A DNA stretch of 64,000 bases from contig SIJG01000019.1 in NCBI GenBank assembly GCA_023374025.1, forward strand, positions 525,403 through 589,402, written 5' to 3'. Below the pieces are notes generated by a model. The model saw only the letters and a list, made by a program, of their open reading frames with translations, had not been told where the DNA came from and did not search any database. This document shows, in pieces, positions 34,251 through 43,275 of the stretch (within the stretch, counting starts at the first letter, position 1; each line of letters begins with the position of its first letter). Origin of the DNA: Heterodera schachtii (lineage: Eukaryota; Nematoda; Chromadorea; Rhabditida; Heteroderidae). A program made the position numbers and the translations under genes.

Positions 34251-36014
34251 CAGTAAAAAGTTCAAAATTATTAATTAAATTCTATTAAATTATTATTGCT
34301 TATTTATGGATGTCTATTATTTTAGTTTATGAGTCATTTATTTTGTTGGTTTTCCACTTTAATGCAATTTTATAAGGAAATTAATATTTTTCATTTAAAT
34401 TTTTTCATATTATTAAATTGTATTACTAATGCTTCTTTTAAGAAACTTATGTTATATTTTCAAAAATTTATTATTGTTTTCTAATGAATGTTTTTCCTTT
34501 AATTTTGTACTACATTTTTTCAAAAATTATTTCAAAACTGCAATTATTTTTATAAAACAAGTTAAGTTTTTATTTGAAAATAATTTTACTTTCATTTTTA
34601 TTTTTACTTGCAATTATTACTGCTTTGTTTTTTAGTTATTTATTGTTTTTATTTAAATTTCTTTCTCATGGCCATTCGGCAAACATAAATGGCTCATGCT
34701 AAGGGTAGTTTATTGATTTTTCTATAAATAAAATTCTGTTAAATAAATTTTACTGAGTGCTTTCCTCTTAATAAATTTATTTTAAATTCAAATTTTAAAA
34801 TTCATATTTTAACAATTTTTATGAATTTAATTTTTCGGATATGCGTTTTTGAAATTTGAAAGGAATGTATTAAGGAGTCTATTCTTGGTTTTCTTTACAG
34901 ATAACTCGGACATGTTATCGTATTTTGTTTTTTACGGTGGTTTTCCAATTTTTGCCAATAAATATGATACTATGCAGTGCTTTCAATCAATTTGTAAACC
35001 AATAATGATTTATTACTTCAGAAATGTTTTCATTAGTATTATTGCATAGTTTTGAAATCACATTTAATAAATATTTAAGTATTTTATTTAAAAGTTACTT
35101 ACTTCGGTAATTTGATCATAAATTAAATGTCATCTCAAATTTAAGATACGAAAAAATATAATTTTATATCAAGAAATTTTATAATTTTTTAAGATAAAAT
35201 ATTAAAAAAAAATTAATTTTATCTACTTTTAATTAAGGCATCCATATTAATTTTTCAAGCTTTTAAGCTGCAATGATTTATTTTTTGGTTTTTTTCTTCT
35301 TGGAGAATGAAGTACATCGTGCTGTCTGTCGACTTGCATTCAGCATGTTTTCGTAATAATATCATTATTTACCACTTAATTTTTATTTTATTCGTTTAAT
35401 TCTTGTTCTTTGTAAGAGATAAAAATGATGAATACTAATAAAAGTACAACATTTTTTCTTTTATAATTAATATATATTATCATTCAGCATAATTTTGTGC
35501 ATTCTTTAGGTGGGCGTAATCATATAAAAGATTAATTTAAAATTTTATTATATTTGATAAGGAAATTTTTTGACTTTCTTTTTATTATACTTTTTGCCGG
35601 TCAGAAGTTTTAATTTCGAAACATATAAAAATAAGTTTTGTAATTTAAACAAAAATCATTTGGTTTAATTAAACAGATTATTCGTAATGCAAAAAAATTA
35701 TTAAAATGAAACAATTTAACGTTACTTTGAATTAGGGTTAAGCCCCGACCCCGAGCCCCCCGAACCCCGACCTGACCCGAGACGTTTTTTGGGCCGATCC
35801 CCCGACCCGACCCCCGACATGTCGTCCCCCGAGGTCCCCGACCCCCGACTTTTTGCCCCCCGACCCCCCGACCCTATTTCGGGGGATTGGGGACTCCGAG
35901 CGTTTTAAAAATTTAAAAGTTAATTCATACACGAAGGCGGGAAATATTGAAAATTTTTGAGATTTTGAACAAATTTTTTTAATAAAATTTATTAAAAATT
36001 ACGAAAAACTTTCC

Positions 36015-36035
36015 GGCGGCGCCTATCGGCACGCC
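36015..36035 (-). repeat. GC-rich hairpin word, copy 4 (inverted)
   Basis: Reverse-complement copy, with TATC on + corresponding to the GATA loop. The stem is slightly damaged. Confidence 0.75.
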
Positions 36036-36195
36036 GGCCCCCCAAAACCATGGTGCCGATCGGTAATTTTTAAAAATATGAACACCAAGGCCGAAAAATA
36101 AGATTTTAGGGTCAAAAATAATAACAATTAGCAACATGTTTTCAAATCAGTAAATTTTTACAATTTATTTGATCAAAATGGTATCAAATTTTAGG

Positions 36196-36219
36196 GCCGT
36201 GGTGCCGATAGGCGCCGCC
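36196..36219 (+). repeat. GC-rich hairpin word, copy 5
   Basis: GTGGTGCC, GATA, GGCGCCGCC. Followed by sequence with CAGATTTTCACCAA, which also follows copy 2 (near 1757) in hAT-like element 1. Confidence 0.8.
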
Positions 36220-36323
36220 GGGAGTATTTTTTGAAAATTTGAGTTCATTTTGCCCACAGATTTTCACCAATGATCAATTTTTGCGCTTTTTTGAGAAAAT
36301 TTTTAAGAACAATTTTGCGGATT

Positions 36324-36345
36324 GGCGGTGCCGATAGGTGCGTGC
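36324..36345 (+). repeat. GC-rich hairpin word, copy 6 (decayed)
   Basis: GGCGGTGCC and GATA are intact; the 3' stem is degraded (GGTGCGTGC). Confidence 0.7.
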
Positions 36346-36959
36346 AGCCGTAAAAAAATTGAAAATTGGGAGTTTTTGGTTGCATTTTTTACATAAAAAT
36401 GGCCATTTTAAACTTTTTTTTTCTCAAAAATCAGCGAAATAAAACATTAATCAGAAAAAATTAAAAAGTTTAGGTGAATCTTGAAAATAAGAAAAATCTT
36501 AGAAAGAAGGACACTTTCGTTTTCGAAGATATGCCCCTCCAAGTAATGACAAATCTTAGAAATAAGGACACTTACGAACCCTGCCTTAATGACTTTATGT
36601 CATAAATTTCAAAATTATAAAAATATATTTAAGAAATCTGAATAATTTTCGTCGCTACCCCAAATCAGAACATTCTTATAAATAAGAACAAATGGAAGCC
36701 CTGGTTTAAGGTCAGCTTGGACTCACTCATACTGGCGCTAACGAATTCAGATGATTAAAGTGAAAAAAGGAAAATTTACGAGCATTTAAAAAAAATTGTT
36801 TTTTTCGTTAAAAATTTCGTTGATCACTATCCGATCGGGGTCCCCGACCCCCGACAATTGAGCTCCCCCCCGACCCGACCCCCGACATGTCGCCCCCCGA
36901 GGTCCCCGGCCCCCGACTTTTTGCCCCCCAAGGGCTCGGGGCTTAACCCTACTTTGAAT

Positions 36960-39900
36960 TAATAAAATTAATTTTTCACAAAATTTAATTTTTTGACAAA
37001 TATAAATTGAATTTTATTAAGGTTTGAGGAATTTAAGAATTTTTTTAATATTATTAGCTATTTATTTATATACCTAAATATAAAAATTTACTTTAATTAT
37101 AATAAAAACATATATAACTCATGTTGGGCAACATACAAATAATATTTATTCTTATATTCATTAAATTCTGTATTTTTATTTAATACATTTTAAAAATTTA
37201 ATAGAATTTAACAAATTTAGTCGAAATCAAAAATTATATAATCTTTCTTTCTTTATTTCTTTGTTTCATTAACATATTATTTAATTTATCTTTAAAAAAT
37301 ATGAATAAATAAATTAACAATTCTCGCCAGTAATGATGTAGAAGTTAATTTACATTTATTCTAAGCATGGAAAGCATTGTTTAAGTATAAATTTTGATTT
37401 TTTATTTCTTGAAATTTTATTTTTTCAATAATATTAAATGATAAATTCTGAATATTATCTTTAAAAACTAGAAATGGTTCATCAAAACACAATCATACGC
37501 TTTTCCCGTTTTAATTAATATTCTCGAAAAAATGAGTCGTCTTTGTATTGTTCCGCCGTTAAGCGGCCGATAATTGATTCGTTGAATCTTTAATGATCAT
37601 GATATTAGGCCTTTTCTTATAAAAAATATTTAATTGAAAATTTGAATATTTAAAAAATTTAATGTTAGCTGTTAGATTGTTGCATTGATTAAATCGCGAA
37701 AAACGAAAAAAAAACGTTTTTTTTTAATATACAATATTTTAGTAATTAACAAGCATATTTTTTGATTATTTCGTTTATAGTATTAAGTTTTTTCTTTTAT
37801 CATATTTCAGCAATTATTATTAAATAATTTAGTATTTCTAGAACGATTTTATTAATTTGGTATTAAATTGTTCTATTCTTATAAAGAAAATATCACATAT
37901 TTTAATAAAATTACAACTTTGAAATTTTCGATAATTTTGAAAATTTTTATATGATTTTTTTCTTGCAAATAATTTTAATTGGCCACAATGTGATGCGACT
38001 TTGGATACAACACGATGCGCATGTGGAAAAAACAGCCATTTTTGTTTTGAACTATAATAATTAATATAGGGTATGGATTTAATTTTTATTTATTGGATTT
38101 TACCTTTTATTTTTTCACTTTTCTCAGCTCTTACTTTCTAAATATTATTTTTTAAGTGAGAAATCAAAATATTTTACTTGTTTTTTTTAATATTTAATTT
38201 AATTTTTGTACATTCTTCGTGTTTCATAGTATAAATCGTTTGATCGTATTTGTAATTTTAATATTTGTTAAATCTACAGAAAATTTTAATTTTTTATTTA
38301 TTTCCCTGAGATCAATTATTTCATGCTTGCTTATTTAAAACAAATCGATGAAAATTTTAATTTTTTTAAATTAGCGTTTAAATTTTAATCATATTTCAAT
38401 TAAAGCATAAATTATTAAAAAGACCAAAAATTTTATGTAATTAAAATGACTATTCTTGCAATTTTATTCTCGTGTTTGAGAGAAAGGAGGTTCAATAGTT
38501 ATGTTTCATTTCCTTATTTTTTTAAATTTCTCTTGGCAGTTGGTTGTTTTTTATTTAAGAGTGATTTTTTAATTAATATTTTTATTTAACTCAAATTTTT
38601 GATAGTTATTTTCATTTAGGTGCACATGTTGCATTATTTAAGCGGAAAATTTATATTAATTAATTATTAATTTCTTGTTTACTTGATGACGTTTAAGTTC
38701 TTTCCTGTGTACGGCGGTAGAGAATGAAAAATAAAAATTTAATTTTATTTACTCGGTTTTTTTAATTACTTTAGTGAATTCCCTTGGCAATTCATGTCTT
38801 TGTCCATTAACTGCTTTCATGCCATTAACTGATTTTTTGCGAAATATTTGTTTGCTGTTGTTGGGGTGCTTAATTTTTAAAGTATTATTTAAATTAGTTA
38901 TTCGTAATTATTTTACCGCGTTTCATTTAAGGCTTAAAAATTTTGACATATTTCTGGATGTAATATTCCTTAAATTTATATTCAATTTTATTTAATTTTT
39001 ATATATTGAGTTAATTCTTTGTTATGTAAAAAAGAATTGTATATTTTAAACGTCTATTCTCGTCCAATGGTAAGCTCCGTATCATTATTATCTTCAAAGT
39101 ATTCGAATTAACAATAGAAGGTACTTGTTTCGTAAATATTTGGTTCATAAGTTTCTTTAAAAAAGAAAAAAATCATTTAATGAATACAGAATTATATAAA
39201 TTTTTGAGTAAAAATCTTTTAATAAAAATTTACTTCATTTTTGATCAAAGTCAAGTAATTTTTATTTCAAAAATATTTTGATTTATTTTTTTATATATAA
39301 AATAAATAAACATTTTTCAATCGTTTCTTTTAAATTAATAAAATTTAATGTTAATATGTTATTTTTGACTGTGTTTTTAGTTGTTTTATTGTTATTTCTA
39401 ATTCGATTAAATTTATTTGTTTTCATAGCGTCATTTATAAAAACAGCTAATTGATGAAATCTAAGATGAGCAAAGTTAAGCAAAATGAAACCATAACCAT
39501 TGTGTTACAAATTTTTTAACTTAATATTTTAATTTTGTTTTTACTTTGTAAAAAAAAAATTTTTTTTTGCCTCTTATTTTTCCAATTTAAGTCCAAGACT
39601 TAAATAATTTTTAATAATAATTTAAATTTTTAAATATTTTCTATCTTTTCCTTTTAATCTTGATTTCTTCACTTCTTCAGTTCTCAATTGCCTCCGGATT
39701 ATTTACCAGCTGGTTATTTACAATTTATTCAATGACCCGATTAATTTTTTACATATTAAAATATTATTTAAATTTTCTAATTTTAATCCTTTCTATATTT
39801 GATTCGGAGATTTAAACAATAAAAAATAGTTTATTATTTTAAATTTTTAAAAAATCTCTGCCATTCTGCGGCGGCAATGCTCGTGTGAGAAGCTCATCTC

Positions 39901-40574
39901 CGTTAGTAAAATTTTTTTGTTGATTTAATTAATATTTCTCAAAATAAAAATGATTTAGATTCTACATTCGCTGATGACGCCATGAAATTTTCTATTCTCG
40001 CTTTCGGAAGTTCTCGTTTTAATATGTATTTGTAAAAATTTATTTTCCATGATATTTTCGCATCCAAATTCCACCAAAATTTAAAAATTATTTATTTATA
40101 TTTTATTTACATTTTTTTAATTTTTTACTATATACAAAAAGTCTTCCATATTTAGTTTTGAAAATTTATTAATATTTATTTTTCTCTTTATCTTTCAATA
40201 AATTATTTTATTTTTTCATTTAATCTTGGCATCGTTGCTGAAGTCCTCACTTAGTCGATTTAATTTTATAACAAAATATGATTTAATGCTGTTATCATTC
40301 CAGTCATTAATCGCTAAGTATATTAATAAATAATTATAGAGTTATATGTTTTTGAAATATAATTTTATTTACATTTTAATTTTAACATTATTAAAAAAAA
40401 GTCCTTCAATAATATTCTATTTTTCTCTTTATATTTTAATAAATTCTTTTCTGAAAAATTTTTTTCGTGATCTTTCTGCTTCTTGAATTCTTCAAATTTT
40501 TAAAAAATCTTATATATTTAGTTTTTTGACTTAATAATCCTAATTAATTAACAAATTTTTAAATTTTAAAGTAT
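36960..40574. other. T-rich non-coding domain, part 5
   Basis: No gene. GC-richer islands lie near 37555-37600, 37980-38035, 38700-38730, 38795-38870 and 39845-39900. Copy B of the 500-bp duplication is at the right end. Frames at 38774-38995 and 39283-39483 show no recognisable domain. Confidence 0.6.
39961..40453 (+). repeat. Segmental duplication, copy B (pair with 33656-34161)
   Basis: The near-identical second copy. Immediately to its right the sequence changes to relatives of 28316-28465, so the junctions differ from copy A. The domain has been assembled from shuffled segments. Confidence 0.9.
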
Positions 40575-40582
40575 ATAATTTA

Positions 40583-41008
40583 TAGAGACCGACTTCTGAG
40601 GCCGATGCCTTTTTTTCTGCGCACTACTTTCGGTATATTAAGCATAAATAACACCTTTTCCACTTGGTTTGAGGCTTCTACGTTAACTTTTATTATGCCT
40701 TTTTTGCCTTTTTCGGGATTTTCGTGCCTTAAATGCTTTTTTTGGCATTTTGCCGTTTTGGTGCCTTTTTGGCGTTTTTTCCGGAAAATTCCATTAAAAT
40801 GGAATAAAATCGGGAAAATACACCCCTAAAAATGACTTGAAAAATTTTCAGAAAATACATCACTAAAAATTGAAAAAATTTCAGAAAATATACCCCGAAA
40901 AATTGAACCTTTTTCGGGAAATTTCGTGCCTTTTCATGCCTTTTTTCAATTTTTTGCTGCCTATTATAGTGCCTTTTTCGCGATTTGGTGCCTTTTTTGC
41001 GGTCTCTA
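40583..41008. mobile_element. GCCTTTTT-type MITE, complete copy inside the composite
   Basis: 426 bp with termini TAGAGACCG and CGGTCTCTA. Subterminal CTTCTGAGGCCGATGCC on the left; repeated GTGCCTTTTT words on the right. Related to the copy at 17598-17969. Confidence 0.75.
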
Positions 41009-41235
41009 TTTGTTATTGAACCCTTTTGTATTTTTTTTTTACGTTTTGTGCCAAGTTTTGTTCAAATGCTTATCTAATATTCCTAATTGATCAATTCGAT
41101 TGAAGAAAAATAGAGATGGGAATTATAGCAGGTTTTTAGAAAATTTTCAAAATTCGAGTATCATGCCTAAAAATCAGATTTTAGGACTAAAAATTAGAAC
41201 ATTTAACAACATAACTTTGAATAGTTTTTTACAAT

Positions 41236-41574
41236 TTAATTAATATCAATTTTTGTATTTTCGCCTCCTATCATTTCATAAGATTTTGCGAAAATGTAAT
41301 TTTCCCTTAAATAATTTTCAATGTAATACATTAAAAATGCCATTTTCTCTTTTTCTTTTGGATTTTCATTACACATTTGCATTCTATAATTCAAAGATTG
41401 ATCTGTGTCAATGAAATACAATTGTCCATTTGTAGGAAGATCTTCATTTTCTGGAAAAGCAGCAGTATTGTATGAGTGATAAACAGCCCCTTGAATTTTA
41501 AAAATTGGTATTTTTTTATTCGGGTAACAAAATCTCATACACCCTAAGGATGCGCATTCTACGTTAACTTTGCC
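41236..41574 (-). pseudogene. Helitron Rep/helicase protein fragment
   Basis: An open frame on the minus strand. From the Met at 41538 it encodes 100 aa; the same frame is open upstream into the MITE junction, adding ECASLGC just before it. It contains FKIQGAVYHS, then QLYFIDTDQSLNYRM and a helical KEKMAFLMYYIENYL. This matches the segment of Helitron replication proteins with the pattern ASLG...FKIQGQVYH...LYF.D.....RM, which lies just upstream of the Helitron_like_N domain. The HUH nuclease and helicase motifs are not present. The fragment is cut off abruptly at ~41558, where MITE sequence starts, and ends at a stop at 41236. Base composition is less skewed than the surroundings. It is the best protein-coding relic in the window, but it is truncated. 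It could alternatively be a captured Helitron piece mobilised by the MITE ends. Confidence 0.72.
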
Positions 41575-42036
41575 TTTTTTGCCTTTTTCGGGATTTTCGT
41601 GCCTTAAATGCCTTTTTGGCGTTTTTCACTTTTCGTGCCTTTTTTTGGCATTTTTTTTCTGAAAAATTCCATAAAAAATGCAATAAAATCGGGAAAAAAA
41701 CACCCCTAAGAATTGAAAATTTTTCAGAAAATACACACCTAAGAATTGAAAAATTTTCGTAAAAAATTGATCGCCAAAATTTCATTTTTTTCTTGATAAA
41801 AATTTTTAGGTTTAAACGAAAAACATTATAACATATTAATAATCATTTAAATGACCAAAATTAATTTTTTGGTAAATTTACGTGTTTTGCACTCTAAAAA
41901 ACCTTAGAAAAATTTTTTAATGCCTTTTTTCATGCCTTTTTCGGGATTTTCATGCCTTTTTTTCAATTTTTTCGTGCCTTTTATAGTGTCTTTTTCGCGA
42001 TTTTTGCTGCCTTTTTAGTCGGTCTCTAATAATTTC

Positions 42037-42194
42037 ATATTAAAAGCGCAAAAATAGGCTCTGCTAATTCATAATAATATTTCCGTTTTATTTGTGTTGT
42101 TAACTTCTTTTATTTATCGCATAAAATTCAGTCAAATAAATGAATTTAATTTGTCTTTTTATATTCATATGGCGGCCTGCCATTGTGCACAGAT
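42037..42194. other. Last stretch of the T-rich domain before the polarity switch
   Basis: Contains ATTAAAAGCGCAAAAATAGGCTCTGC and TGTGTTGTTAACTTCTTTTA, homologous to 28385-28465. No gene. Confidence 0.6.
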
Positions 42195-42579
42195 TACACT
42201 GTGTAACATTAGAATAGGGACACTTTGGAAAACTGAGAAAAATTTCAACAACTACCAAAAAGAAACTGATAAAACAAGCACAAAAAGAAAGAACACATCT
42301 TTTTTCACATTTCTGTTTATTTTTTTGCGGACAGAAATATGTCTTTTAGGGAGAGTTATGTTGAATTTTCTAAGTTTTCCGGAGAAATTAAGGGCAAAAA
42401 GGTTTAAATCACCTCTAACATTTGACCAACAGAATCAAACTAACAGCAACCAACACAAAGATAATGTACAGATCCTTTAAGCATTTTCTATTCACTTTAT
42501 GCCAGAAAAAAGTCATTAAACACAAAATTTTTGCGGGTGAAAAAATGCGAAAATCTGAGTAAATTCAAAAAAAAATTTC

Positions 42580-42895
42580 TAGGAGGTTGGGAAAAATTTT
42601 CCGTAGAAGATGAATATGACGAACAGAAAGAGCACAAAATTCTCTACTAAATGGCTTCTGGATGAGGGCTCTACGCCGCGTCTCCGCTGAGGGGCGTTTG
42701 GGTAAACACGAATGTCGTAAAAAGTAAGCAAAATGGCTTAAAAATGGTCATTTTTTGGGTAGTCGATATTTAACCAAACGCCCCTCAGCGGAGACGCTTC
42801 GTAGAGCAATTATCAAAAGGCCATTTTGTAGAGAATTTTATGCTCTTTTTGACTGTCATATTCGTCTTCCAGGAAAATTTTTCCCAGCCCCCTAT
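42580..42895. repeat. Large internal hairpin of the mariner-type element
   Basis: Arms 42580-42704 and 42771-42895 are reverse complements at roughly 80-85% by eye, with a 66-nt loop. The best-conserved part is GCGTCTCCGCTGAGGGGCGT and its complement next to the loop. As RNA it would form a ~125-bp imperfect duplex. Confidence 0.85.
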
Positions 42896-43073
42896 AATTT
42901 TTTTCGAAAATTTTCCCGATTTCAAGCCATTTTAGGATTTTTAGATCACTATGAAGGAGTGATCTGATCAATTTGTTGCAATTGACTTTTTTTTCATTAC
43001 CAAAAAGTAAGCTTACATGAATTTTTTCAGATTTTTTAATGCTTAACTCAAAAAGTTACAGCCTTCTGAAAAA

Positions 43074-43096
43074 GTGTCCCTATTCTAATGCAACAC
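43074..43096 (+). repeat. Internal copy of the right terminal repeat
   Basis: GTGTCCCTATTCTAATGCAACAC matches the right terminus (43247-43269) at 22 of 23 positions and lies 173 bp inside it in the same orientation. The CAGTG tip is missing. Confidence 0.85.
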
Positions 43097-43275
43097 CCCA
43101 TTTTTGGAAAAAAATTCGTAAATCTTTTTTCCGTCGTCATTTCGTCTTCTCACTTTCAGAATCTTAGTGTTTTCAGAATTGCTACGTACATTTAAAATTT
43201 CAGCTCGATCGGTTCATGGGAAGTGGTCAAACTTGCACAAAATAGGGTGTCCCGATTCTAATGCAACACAGTGTA

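Larger units (their letters stand above)
29828..35724. other. T-rich non-coding domain, part 4
   Basis: No gene. It includes the densest cluster of leader-plus-tag modules (31575-34260) and diverged copies of left-hand modules (31140-31310; 30945-31010; 31985-32060). Apparent frames (30078-30320, 31616-31885, 34429-34635, 34849-35049) are F/L/I-rich products of T-rich DNA with no recognisable motif. Confidence 0.6.
35725..36959. mobile_element. hAT-like non-autonomous element 2, with 8-bp target duplication
   Basis: The element spans 35733-36951 (1219 bp). Termini TAGGGTTAAGCCCCGA and its reverse complement; flanks are identical CTTTGAAT octamers (35725-35732 and 36952-36959). Subterminal blocks (35741-35885 and 36838-36930) are built from CCCCGACCCCCGAC-type words, the GC-rich counterpart of the CGGGT blocks in element 1. 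The interior holds the AATCAGATTTT word and three copies of the GC-rich hairpin word. No transposase. The 64-codon minus frame at 35738-35932 (G/R/V-rich) is a shadow of the GC-rich repeat. Confidence 0.88.
40575..42036. mobile_element. Composite GCCTTTTT-MITE insertion carrying a Helitron fragment
   Basis: The outer ends are TAGAGACCG at 40583 and GGTCTCTA ending at 42028, flanked by ATAATTTA (40575-40582) and ATAATTTC (42029-42036), which match at 7 of 8. The paralogous empty site at 28316-28465 shows everything between is inserted. Inside, a complete small MITE (40583-41008) is followed by unrelated sequence (41009-41557) with a Helitron coding fragment. A second MITE copy lacking its left end (about 41558-42028) completes it. 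Both MITE parts contain TTTCGGGATTTTCGTGCC and many TGCCTTTTT words. The terminus type and 8-bp duplication suggest a hAT-type mechanism; this is inference. The frames at 40605-40829 and 41564-41785 are repeat shadows. Confidence 0.75.
42195..43275. mobile_element. Tc1/mariner-type non-autonomous element with TA duplication
   Basis: Terminal inverted repeats 42197-42223 and 43247-43273 match at 24 of 27 positions (CACTGTGT..ATTAGAAT.GGGACAC). TA dinucleotides flank both ends (42195-42196 and 43274-43275), the Tc1/mariner target duplication. The interior holds a large inverted repeat and an extra internal copy of the terminal repeat at 43074-43096. No DDE transposase frame is visible. The 128-codon frame at 42094-42480 crosses the left terminus, and the 70-codon frame at 42755-42967 lies in an inverted-repeat arm; neither resembles a transposase. 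Confidence 0.88.

Noticed and set aside
35738..35932. Glycine/arginine-rich protein on minus
   Set aside because: A direct translation of the CCCCGACC subterminal repeat of hAT-like element 2.
42094..42480. 128-codon frame as a transposase of the mariner-type element
   Set aside because: It starts outside the element, crosses the terminal repeat, and shows no helix-turn-helix or DDE/D motifs.
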